Below, piece by piece: positions 11,746 to 17,928 of a stretch of 17,928 bases of DNA. Location: assembly GCA_937926065.1 (NCBI GenBank), contig CALANM010000079.1, positions 1-17,928 of the forward strand, in the 5' to 3' direction. Each line of letters begins with the position of its first letter. Within the stretch, counting starts at the first letter, position 1. A program made the translations under genes and the position numbers. The DNA is from an uncultured Microbacterium sp. (lineage in GTDB: Bacteria > Actinomycetota > Actinomycetes > Actinomycetales > Microbacteriaceae). The notes below the pieces were generated by a model. That model was not told the origin of the DNA and ran no database searches. It saw nothing but the letters and a program-made list of their open reading frames with translations.

Positions 11746-14319
11746 TCAGTAAGCCCCGATCGCACCCAGTTTCGCAGTGGTGCTCACGCCGACCGCGGAC
11801 GCGACCGCCGAAGGCAGGGTACGCGGCACGGCCGCCGCGGCGCTCTTCGCGGCCGAGGTCAGCGCGTAGGCCGACGACACGGCTGCGGTGCCCTGCATGA
11901 GCACGGAGTTCTTGTCGCCTCCCGTGTGCGCGCTGAAGTCGGTGAGCGACTTGAAGCTGCGCGTGCCCGCGCTGCCGTTCGCCCAGCATGCAAGGTTGGC
12001 CGGGGCTGTGGAGCTCGTGCGCCAGAACAGGTTGCCGTTCGACTTGATGCCGAAGTCGTTGCCCGACCGCTTGAGCTGCAGGTCCTGCGTCAGGACCGGG
12101 CAGCCGCCGCTTCCGTAGGCCAGGACGTTGTTGCTCACCGTGATGTCGGTCACGACCCACGGGATCTTCGAGGCCAGGCTGGAGACCTCCTGGCGGCGCT
12201 CGTCCTGCATGAACTCGAGCGTGCGATCGTTGCCGGCGAGAGTGTTGTTCCAGATGTCGACGTCACCCGAGTTGTACACCGCGATGCCGCGGCCGTTCTT
12301 CACCGAGTAGTTGTCGGCGACGATGGCCTTCTGCGACAGCTCGACGAGCAGACCCGTGCGGCTGTGGCCCTCGAACGTGTTGCCCGTGATCGTGATGTTG
12401 TACATCGAGACGTCGAACCATGCGCCCATGGCGCCGTTGCTGCGGAACACGTTGTCGATGATCTTCACGTTCTCGGACGCGCTGAACTTCAGACCACCCG
12501 ACGAGGGTGCCCAGTTGAACTTCTCGACGTTGTTGCCCGAGATGAGGCTGCTCTTGAGCGTGAGGCCGTTCGCCTTGTTGGCGCCGACTCCCATGAGCCC
12601 GTTCTTGGTGAGGGTGAGGTTGCGGAAGTTGTGATCCTTCGCCCACGCGAACAGTCCGATCGTGGCGTTTTCGGTGATCACGAGGTTCTCGACGGTGGCA
12701 CGATCGACCTCGGCCGAAACGGTGCCGAGCTCGGCGAGCGTGGTCGCGTAGCGCTTGACACCGAAACCGCGCAGGGTCGTGTCCTTGCCGTGGATCTTGA
12801 TTGCCTTGACGAGCGTGCTCGCCTCGACCTTCTTGCCCGTCGGGTCGGTGCCGAGGATCAGGCGGTCGCCGGAGTCGTCGACGTAGAAGGTGCCCGCCTT
12901 CACCTGCGAGGCGGAGCCGACCTCCTTCTGGGCGACGCCGTCGATCCAGACGCCGTCGGGGTGCCCGGCCATGGGGTAGTTCGGGTCGACGAAGCGGCGG
13001 GACAGGTCCTCACCCTTCGTGTACGAGACGCGGGAGTCGAACGAGTACTTCCAGCCGGACTTCGCCCAGGTCGAGCCGGACTTGGTGAACCCGGTCACCT
13101 TCTCGGCACCGTCGAACCAGACGGCCTCATTCGGGTACGCCTGAATCGTCAGCGACTTTCCGCTGGGGACGTAGACGTACTCGTGGTACGTGCCGCCGCG
13201 GAGAACGATCGTCTTGCCTGTCGCCGCCTTGTCGACGGCGTACTGCACGCTGCCGTAGGGGTCGGCCTTCGTCCCGCTTCCGGTCTTGGTGCCCTTCGCG
13301 GTCACGTAGATGGCGCCGCTCGGGACGGCGTAGTTCGCCTTGCCGACGGCTACAGAACCGACCGACGAGTTCGGCATCGGCTGCGGCTCAGGGTCGCGAG
13401 TAGGCGTCGGTGTCGGGGTCGGCTTGGGCGTCGCGGTGGGCGTCGCCGTCGGGGTGGGCTTGGGTGTCGCGGTGGGCGACGGCTTGGGCGTCGTGGTGGG
13501 CGTCGGCTTGGGGGCCGGCGTGGCGGCGACGCCGCCCGTGACCGTCGTGCTGGTGAGTCCCTTGACGAAGGCGAGGTCGTCCGCGCGCACGACAGTCGCC
13601 GTGCTCGATGCAGAGAGGTACGCGCTCACCCGCGGGATGCCCGCCGTGGTGAGACGCTTGGCGGTCGCATCCTTGGCGGTGAGCTGCCATGCGGGCGTCG
13701 CGGTGCCCGCGGCCCAGGCGCGGGCCTGGAGCGTGACGGGGTTCGTGCCCGAGACGGCGAACTCCACGTTGACCTTCTTTCCGGCGGTGATGCCGGTGGC
13801 GACCTTCTTGTGGGCCGCCACGATGGTCTCCTTCGCGGCGGATCCGTCTAGCCTGCTGATCCACACGATGAGACGGCCCTGCGTGGTGATGTTGGCGCGC
13901 GCCTGGTACTCGTAGCCCGGCTTGCCGCGCTGGGCAAGGGTGACGGTGGTGCCGTTGCCCGACGCGTAGTCACGGTTGACGGAGAACGTTCCGCCGATGG
14001 TGCCGTCGAGCTGGCTGATCGAGGAGAGCGACGCGATGGCGTTCGCGCCGGGGGTAAGCGAGATGGTGCCAGCGGAGCCGTCTACGCCGAAACGTGACGA
14101 GGCCGACGTTGCGAACGACTGACCAGTGGGGGCTTTGCCCCAGCCGGCGCTGACCTTACGGCTGAAGTCGTCGTGTACGAGAGCGGTTGAGGGCGCTGCG
14201 GCAGAGGCGGGGGTCACCGAGCCCACGATGAGGAGGGCGAACACCGCGGCTGCTGCCACGGCGATACGACGGGTGAGACTCTGAGCGCGCTGAGGATAGT
14301 GGACAGCGTGATTTTCCAT
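11746..14319 (-). CDS. Secreted right-handed parallel beta-helix protein with N-terminal module A
   Basis: An exported 857-residue protein. The Sec signal peptide covers residues 1-40 (RR at 17-18, hydrophobic core 19-34, ASA cleavage site at about 38-40). Module A spans about 46-254 (DDFSRKVSAGWGKAP to ADDLAFVKG). A Thr/Pro linker covers about 268-318. From about 335 comes a parallel beta-helix that opens with AIYVTAKGTKTGSGTKADPY and GGTYHEYVYV, typical of pectate-lyase-like/DUF1565 proteins, and runs through many NxxxxxN strand-turn repeats such as VKIIDNVFRSNG and ITITGNTFEG. The C-terminus (815-857) is Ala-rich. Cys740 and Cys778 may form a disulfide. Such folds include polysaccharide lyases, epimerases and glycosidases; I cannot identify catalytic residues. 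No good Shine-Dalgarno precedes the ATG. Its position between the BY-kinase and the polymerase suggests it acts on the polymer made here (inference). Confidence 0.88.
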   Translation of the reverse strand: MENHAVHYPQRAQSLTRRIAVAAAAVFALLIVGSVTPASAAAPSTALVHDDFSRKVSAGWGKAPTGQSFATSASSRFGVDGSAGTISLTPGANAIASLSSISQLDGTIGGTFSVNRDYASGNGTTVTLAQRGKPGYEYQARANITTQGRLIVWISRLDGSAAKETIVAAHKKVATGITAGKKVNVEFAVSGTNPVTLQARAWAAGTATPAWQLTAKDATAKRLTTAGIPRVSAYLSASSTATVVRADDLAFVKGLTSTTVTGGVAATPAPKPTPTTTPKPSPTATPKPTPTATPTATPKPTPTPTPTRDPEPQPMPNSSVGSVAVGKANYAVPSGAIYVTAKGTKTGSGTKADPYGSVQYAVDKAATGKTIVLRGGTYHEYVYVPSGKSLTIQAYPNEAVWFDGAEKVTGFTKSGSTWAKSGWKYSFDSRVSYTKGEDLSRRFVDPNYPMAGHPDGVWIDGVAQKEVGSASQVKAGTFYVDDSGDRLILGTDPTGKKVEASTLVKAIKIHGKDTTLRGFGVKRYATTLAELGTVSAEVDRATVENLVITENATIGLFAWAKDHNFRNLTLTKNGLMGVGANKANGLTLKSSLISGNNVEKFNWAPSSGGLKFSASENVKIIDNVFRSNGAMGAWFDVSMYNITITGNTFEGHSRTGLLVELSQKAIVADNYSVKNGRGIAVYNSGDVDIWNNTLAGNDRTLEFMQDERRQEVSSLASKIPWVVTDITVSNNVLAYGSGGCPVLTQDLQLKRSGNDFGIKSNGNLFWRTSSTAPANLACWANGSAGTRSFKSLTDFSAHTGGDKNSVLMQGTAAVSSAYALTSAAKSAAAAVPRTLPSAVASAVGVSTTAKLGAIGAY
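13401..13516 (-). repeat. Thr/Pro-rich linker, low-complexity DNA repeat
   Basis: Short GGCGTCG/GGTGGG-type repeats encode a linker of alternating TP, KP and ATP units (residues about 268-306). It joins module A to the beta-helix. It is a coding tether, probably extended or glycosylated, and prone to length variation by slippage. Confidence 0.7.
13558..14184 (-). repeat. Module A, diverged copy 3
   Basis: Residues about 46-254 of the beta-helix protein align by eye with module A of the large secreted protein. Shared landmarks are D-x-F-x-R-x4-GWG near the start, a FSVxR/D strand, a GTxPxT-x-KxxxW-like stretch (here GTNPVTLQARAW), PxWQ (here TPAWQLTA), a TTAGxxxVxAY-type strand and a final V-x-D/FDxxxxV strand. 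DNA identity to the other copies is low, so it is an old duplication or an independent acquisition. Confidence 0.7.
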
Positions 14320-14360
14320 GGGGATTGTCGTCGGCGGGGTCGGGACGTCGGCGATTGGCG

Positions 14361-14389
14361 TCCATATAACCAGACGTTCGCGCCGTCAA
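14361..14389 (-). promoter_or_regulatory. Candidate promoter of the beta-helix protein gene
   Basis: On the minus strand TTGACG (14389-14384) is followed by an AT-rich TTATATGGA stretch. TATATG at 14368-14363 gives a 15-nt spacer and TATGGA at 14366-14361 gives 17 nt. The leader would be about 35 nt. The AT-rich block stands out against the high-GC surroundings. Confidence 0.4.
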
Positions 14390-14419
14390 CCATTAAAACT
14401 CCCCACCCCGACGGCGCTA

Positions 14420-14433
14420 TGAGAGCATTCTCA
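14420..14433. promoter_or_regulatory. Palindromic operator candidate TGAG-N6-CTCA (copy 2)
   Basis: TGAGAGCATTCTCA (minus strand TGAGAATGCTCTCA) has five-base perfect arms TGAGA/TCTCA. It lies about 30 nt upstream of the TTGACG of the beta-helix gene, between that promoter and the terminator of the BY-kinase gene. It matches the site at 3186-3199 in outer arms and spacing. Confidence 0.4.
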
Positions 14434-14446
14434 CTGCCTCTGGCGG

Positions 14447-14471
14447 CCTCAACCCCTTCCCGGGGTTGAGG
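14447..14471 (-). terminator. Terminator hairpin of the Wzz/BY-kinase gene
   Basis: A perfect ten-base stem (CCTCAACCCC at 14447-14456 with GGGGTTGAGG at 14462-14471) and a five-base loop, 45 nt past the kinase stop. No T-run follows. It separates the kinase transcript from the beta-helix gene. Confidence 0.65.
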
Positions 14472-14516
14472 TACACGTCCGTCCCTCCGGTGGCTGCACG
14501 GGCCGCTGCGGGCCTC

Positions 14517-16040
14517 TCAGCGACGCGACGTGGCCGTATCGGAGTGATCCGTCGACTCCGCTTCCTCCGCCATAACGTCCGCATCCGCCGAGGCGTCCGC
14601 CTGCGTGCCGGCAGGTACGTTCAGCTGCGCGTCGGCGGGGGAGTCGTCGTCGGCGCTCAGGGAGTCGGCCCCCACAAGCGGGAGCACGGGGAGGCCGCCG
14701 TAGTGGGAGTCGCCGTAGCGGCTGCGCACCCGTCGCGGCAGGCGCGTCAGCACGACGCCGAGAACGTTGACGGACGAGGCCTCCATGCTTTCGACGACCT
14801 TGCGCAGCGAGCGAGACGACGTGCGCTTGTACCGGGTCACGAGCAGAGCGCCGTCGGTCATGTTGGCCAGCCACTTGGCGTCGGTGACGGACAGGAGCGG
14901 AGCCGAGTCGACGATGACGATGTCATACTCGTCCTTCGCGTCGGTGACGAAGCTGCGCATGAGCTTGCTCGCCAGCAGCTGGCTCGGGTTCGGCGGGATC
15001 GATCCGGCTGTGAGCACGTGCAGGTGATCGAATCCCCAGCGCTGGGCTGCGACGCTCAGCGGCACCTCGCCCATGAGGACGTTCGTGAGGCCGACCGCCG
15101 ACTCCAATTGGGTCAGACCACCGAGCGAGGGGTGTCGGAGGTCGGCGTCGACCAGCAGCACGCGCTTGCCCGACTCAGCGAGTATCAGCGCGAGCGACGA
15201 CGCCACGGAGCTCTTCGACTCCTGCGGCGCGGCCGACGTCACGACGAAGGAGCGCAGCTCGTCGCCCATCGTCAGGAAGCTCAGGTTCGCCGCGAAACTC
15301 CGGATGCTCTCCGCCTCGATGCCCATGTGATCTTTGAGGATGGAGCCCGGAAGTGTCTGGTCCTTGCGGGTGTTCACGATCTCGCCGACGATCGGCGCCG
15401 TCGTGATGCGAGAGATGTCCGACGAGGAGCGGACCGTGTGCCACAGGAGGGTGCGGATCACGGCGAACGCGACGCCGAGCAGCAGGCCCACCGCGATGCC
15501 GAGCAGCGTGTCCATCCGCGTGTTCGGGGCGATCGGATAGCGCGGCTCGAACGCGCTGCGGATCGTCGTGAGCCGAACGGTCGGCGTGCCCTCCTCCGTG
15601 GTGGGGGAGACCTGGTTCTCGACGACGTTCGTCAGACTCCGCACCGTCTCGGCGGCGATGTCGCGCGCGAGCGAGGGGCTCCGGCTCGTGACCGCGATCT
15701 CGATGATGAAGGAGTCGAGCGGCGAGGACGCCGCGATCGTCCCGGCGAGCTGCTCGGGGGTGGTCTCGAGCTTCAGCTCGTCGATGACCGGCTTCAGCAC
15801 CACCTCGGACTCGGCCAGCAGCACGTATGTGCCCACCAGGTTGCCGATGTAGTTGCTCCCCTGCACGAGGTCGGCCGCCGTCGCGCCACGGTCGCTCGTG
15901 ACCAAGGCTGCGGCGGTGGAGCGGTAGGTGTCGGGCAGGGACGACGAATACACGTACGCGGCTCCGCCTCCGATCATCGCCAGGATGACGATGACGAGCC
16001 AGTTGCGCCAGATCGATGTCAGGTAGTCCCCGAGTGACAT
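14517..16040 (-). CDS. Chain-length regulator fused to BY-type tyrosine kinase (Wzz/BY-kinase)
   Basis: A 507-residue fusion of a Wzz-type polysaccharide co-polymerase and a cytoplasmic bacterial tyrosine kinase, expected to set chain length and export of the polymer. Wzz N-terminus with TM1 at about 14-32, extracytoplasmic region to about 175, TM2 at about 178-199, then the kinase domain. Walker A' is VLLVDADLRHP (294-304), Walker B is IVIVDSAPLLSVTDA (374-388), and IEAESIRSFAANL at 241-253 matches the E-x-x-R-x-x-R-like segment. Walker A reads APQESKSS (271-278) where the family has close to PGEGKST, so both glycines are lost while Lys276 remains. The Tyr cluster is reduced to Tyr442 and Tyr447 (RYGDSHYGG), followed by an acidic Ala/Asp/Ser tail to 507. 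The start is supported by AAGGGGAG four bases upstream and by the Wzz motif at residue 4. Confidence 0.9.
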   Translation of the reverse strand: MSLGDYLTSIWRNWLVIVILAMIGGGAAYVYSSSLPDTYRSTAAALVTSDRGATAADLVQGSNYIGNLVGTYVLLAESEVVLKPVIDELKLETTPEQLAGTIAASSPLDSFIIEIAVTSRSPSLARDIAAETVRSLTNVVENQVSPTTEEGTPTVRLTTIRSAFEPRYPIAPNTRMDTLLGIAVGLLLGVAFAVIRTLLWHTVRSSSDISRITTAPIVGEIVNTRKDQTLPGSILKDHMGIEAESIRSFAANLSFLTMGDELRSFVVTSAAPQESKSSVASSLALILAESGKRVLLVDADLRHPSLGGLTQLESAVGLTNVLMGEVPLSVAAQRWGFDHLHVLTAGSIPPNPSQLLASKLMRSFVTDAKDEYDIVIVDSAPLLSVTDAKWLANMTDGALLVTRYKRTSSRSLRKVVESMEASSVNVLGVVLTRLPRRVRSRYGDSHYGGLPVLPLVGADSLSADDDSPADAQLNVPAGTQADASADADVMAEEAESTDHSDTATSRR

Positions 16041-16091
16041 CCCGCTCCCCTTCGTCGCGCGTGAGGCCGACCCCCGAGCCCCCTGGCAGTC

Positions 16092-16097
16092 ATTCTA
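16092..16097 (-). promoter_or_regulatory. -10-like box TAGAAT upstream of the Wzz/BY-kinase gene
   Basis: TAGAAT on the minus strand within CTAGAAT, the same string as at the large secreted protein promoter (3215-3221). A start near 16085 would give a leader of about 45 nt. No clear -35. It suggests the kinase can be expressed apart from the upstream GT4 gene. Confidence 0.35.
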
Positions 16098-16130
16098 GGT
16101 CCCTGGTCGGCGCGGACGGGGATGCCGGCG

Positions 16131-17288
16131 TCATCGTGCGCTCTCGGCAGGCTCCCCGGCTGCCTGCGTCGTCAGCGCTTCGGCGATCCGCCGACGGTAG
16201 GCCTCGGGGGCGTGGCGAGCGGTCGCGCGCGCGGCGCTCTCCTCTACCTGCGCGGTCAGCTCGCCCCACCGGACGGTGATCTCCGCCAGCGCATCGGCGA
16301 TCGCCCCAGCGTCGTCGGGGCGCACGAGGAAGGTCGTCGGGTGCCCGGCGGTCGCCTCGCGCAGGCCACTCGTGTCGCTCGCGACCACGGGACGCAGGGC
16401 CAGAACGCCCTCGACCGCGGTGTTGCCGAAGGGCTCGTCGACGCGGCTCGGCACGACGAGGACGTCGGCGTCGTCGAGGAAGGGCCAGATGTCCGTGTGG
16501 AACCCGTGCAGGCGGACGCGATCGTGCAGGCCCGCGGCATCGATCCGCTCACGGAGCTCCTGCTCGTACCACTCGTAGCCGTCGAAGACGGAACCCACCA
16601 GGTCGACGTCGACGCGGATGCCGCGCTCTGCGAGCCGTGCCGTGACGTCGATGAGGAGGTCGGGTCCCTTGCGCGGGGAGAGGCGACCCAGGTACAGCAC
16701 CCGCAGGGGCCCCTCGATCGACGGACGCGGCGGACGCGGCGGCGCGGGGGCGACCACCCCGTTGTAGACGACCTGAGCGCGCTCCCCGAGCCGGCGGTTG
16801 CTGCGCGTGATCGTGCCGCGGCTGAACTCGCTGTTGACGAGCACCGCGGCGGCCAGCGTGTGCGGCGCATACAGCACCGCGTTGACCAACCGGTTCCCCG
16901 AGGCCTCCGCCTCGTGGACGTGGCTGACGGCGGGCACCCCGCTCAGCCGTGCCGCGAGGGTCCACTGCGGGATCGTGATCGTGTTCACGTACACGACGTC
17001 GGGACGGACCTTCCGCAGCAGACGTCGTGCAGACCCCCAGCCCCGGAGCGTGTCGCGGATGAGCGTCCCCCAGCCCCGTGGCTTCAGCAGCGCCTTGCGC
17101 AGCACGAGCATCGGGACGATGACGACCTCCGCTCCCGCGCGCCGGAGGTCGTCGACAAGCGGCCCGGTCGACGGCAGTGCAACCACTGTGCGAAGGCCCG
17201 CCGCGACCGAGCCCGCGACGCTCTCGATGACCATGCGGTCCGACCCGAAGAGCTCGGCGCCGGGATGGGCGAACAGGGCTGTCGTCAT
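16131..17288 (-). CDS. Glycosyltransferase family 4 (GT-B fold)
   Basis: A 385-residue retaining glycosyltransferase for repeat-unit assembly. The N-terminal domain begins MTTALFAHPGAELFGSDRM, where GAELFGSDR matches the Gly-rich acceptor loop GxxxSD of GT4 enzymes, and includes DVVYVNTITIP near 97-107. The C-terminal domain starts near 195 with LRVLYLGRLSPRKGPDLLID. Donor-binding motif DEPFGNTAVEG has Glu285 and Glu293 in E-x7-E spacing, with SDTSGLREA downstream. ATG 17288 is chosen because the family begins there and GAGG/GGAGAGG lie just upstream; the frame is open to 17525, but that extension would run across the divergent phosphatase start. The gap to the BY-kinase gene is 90 nt. The family is certain; the sugar is unknown. 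Confidence 0.92.
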   Translation of the reverse strand: MTTALFAHPGAELFGSDRMVIESVAGSVAAGLRTVVALPSTGPLVDDLRRAGAEVVIVPMLVLRKALLKPRGWGTLIRDTLRGWGSARRLLRKVRPDVVYVNTITIPQWTLAARLSGVPAVSHVHEAEASGNRLVNAVLYAPHTLAAAVLVNSEFSRGTITRSNRRLGERAQVVYNGVVAPAPPRPPRPSIEGPLRVLYLGRLSPRKGPDLLIDVTARLAERGIRVDVDLVGSVFDGYEWYEQELRERIDAAGLHDRVRLHGFHTDIWPFLDDADVLVVPSRVDEPFGNTAVEGVLALRPVVASDTSGLREATAGHPTTFLVRPDDAGAIADALAEITVRWGELTAQVEESAARATARHAPEAYRRRIAEALTTQAAGEPAESAR

Positions 17289-17375
17289 GGCCTCATCCTC
17301 TCCTACCGGCTGAGTCCGCCGGAGCGTGCCGTCGGCTCGGCGTCGTTCTGCGGTCGGTGGCGCACCGCGCCCCGA

Positions 17376-17381
17376 TAGGGT
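17376..17381 (+). promoter_or_regulatory. -10-like box TAGGGT upstream of the tyrosine phosphatase gene
   Basis: TAGGGT within CGATAGGGTG (17374-17383), the same ten bases as upstream of the GT2 gene. A start near 17389 gives a leader of about 24 nt that includes the AGGAGG ribosome binding site. No clear -35. Confidence 0.35.
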
Positions 17382-17412
17382 GGGGGCAATCAGCACCGAT
17401 CGAGGAGGCTGC

Positions 17413-17928
17413 GTGACTGACTCCCTGCTGGTGCTGTGCGCAGCGAACGTGTGCCGCTCCCCGCTCATGGAGTACGTGCTCACCGAGCCCGGCTCCGGCG
17501 CAGTCGCCGAGAAGCAATGGTCCACGACCAGCCGCGGAACGGAAGCGACGCGTTCTCGTCACCTGTGCCCGACGGTGACCGACCTGGTGTCCGGCACGGA
17601 CTACGGGCGGTCTTTCGCCGAAGAGCATCGCCCCCGGCTCGTCGATCCCGATGCCCTCGACGGCTTCGACCTCATCGTCACCGCCTCGCGCGCCGAGCGC
17701 GCCATCGTCGCGCGGCTGCACCCGGAACTGCGCAGCCGCACCTTCACGGCGAAGGAGGCCGTGCGTCTCGGGCGCTCGCCGCTCACCGAAGTGGATCTTC
17801 ATCGCGCCGCAGCGGTCGCGCCCGGGAAGGCCGGCCTCTCGCTGTACGCGGCCACACTCAACGAGCGGCGAGGGATGGTGAGCTTCGGCGAGGCGCGCGG
17901 ATCCCTGGTGCCGTGGCGCAAGCCCGCC
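17413..17928 (+). CDS. Low-molecular-weight protein tyrosine phosphatase (Wzb-like), incomplete at right edge
   Basis: A GTG start at 17413, preceded by AGGAGG (17403-17408), opens a frame that is unbroken for 172 codons to the window end. The N-terminus VTDSLLVLCAANVCRSP carries the LMW-PTP P-loop C-x5-R-S with nucleophile Cys9 and Arg15; the family norm is close to CTGNICRSP. The middle fits actinobacterial members: SRGTEATRSRHLCP, an HRPRLV segment, DLIVTASRAERAIVARLHPELRSRTFTAKEAVRL. The catalytic Asp loop (DP motif) is not identified in the visible part and may lie beyond the edge. Expected role: dephosphorylation of the BY-kinase C-terminal tyrosines, controlling polymer output. It is divergent from the GT4 gene at 17288 across 124 nt. 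Confidence 0.88.
   Translation, partial: MTDSLLVLCAANVCRSPLMEYVLTEPGSGAVAEKQWSTTSRGTEATRSRHLCPTVTDLVSGTDYGRSFAEEHRPRLVDPDALDGFDLIVTASRAERAIVARLHPELRSRTFTAKEAVRLGRSPLTEVDLHRAAAVAPGKAGLSLYAATLNERRGMVSFGEARGSLVPWRKPA

Noticed and set aside
13401..13516. GC-rich short repeats as a CRISPR array or minisatellite
   Set aside because: The units are very short, without spacers, and encode a normal Thr/Pro linker in frame.
11734..13851. Long plus-strand open frame (705 codons) opposite the beta-helix gene
   Set aside because: Low-complexity Arg/Val/Asp-rich translation without motifs. The minus-strand frame carries a signal peptide and beta-helix repeats.
17289..17525. N-terminal extension of the GT4 frame to 17525
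   Set aside because: The extra 79 residues have no family match and would run antisense through the phosphatase start and P-loop.

Overview
The window is high-GC DNA (about two thirds G+C by eye) with GTG starts, TAnnnT-type -10 boxes, leaderless-looking or short leaders and Ala-rich secreted proteins. This fits an actinobacterium, most likely a Microbacteriaceae member such as Microbacterium. The genus is an inference from general character, not from a marker gene. The whole window looks like part of an exopolysaccharide (EPS) or capsule biosynthesis locus with secreted proteins embedded in it. No tRNA, rRNA, CRISPR array, insertion sequence or phage gene was seen.

Layout. At the left edge (1-112, minus) is the N-terminus of a GT4-like glycosyltransferase, divergent from a GT2 rhamnosyltransferase-like gene (192-1112, plus). 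Next come a membrane-anchored protein with a Pro/Ser/Glu-rich stalk (1171-1866, plus) and, convergent to it, an acyltransferase-3 membrane protein (1871-3079, minus). A 230-nt divergent promoter region then leads to a very large secreted multidomain protein (3310-8184, plus; propeller-like repeats, Fn3-like, LamG-like, four PKD domains and two copies of a C-terminal module called module A here). A GT4 glycosyltransferase (8215-9360, plus) follows it.

From 9332 to 17288 everything is on the minus strand. Read in the direction of transcription, it is a GT4 glycosyltransferase (17288-16131), a Wzz/BY-kinase fusion (16040-14517), a secreted right-handed beta-helix protein carrying a third module A (14319-11746), a Wzy/WaaL-like polymerase (11634-10369) and a second acyltransferase-3 (10372-9332, ATGA overlap). 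At the right edge a low-molecular-weight protein tyrosine phosphatase starts at 17413 (plus) and runs off the window.

How it may work together (inference). The glycosyltransferases build a repeat unit, the acyltransferases decorate it, the Wzy-like protein polymerises it, and the Wzz/BY-kinase with the LMW phosphatase set chain length or output. The two large secreted proteins would bind, anchor or trim the polymer outside the cell. They share module A, and a TGAG-N6-CTCA palindrome lies upstream of both, which suggests co-regulation. No initiating sugar-phosphate transferase or Wzx flippase is present here, so the locus must continue outside the window or rely on genes elsewhere. The most unusual points are the shared module with a 138-nt perfect in-frame direct repeat, the shared palindrome, and the BY-kinase Walker A motif that lacks its usual glycines.
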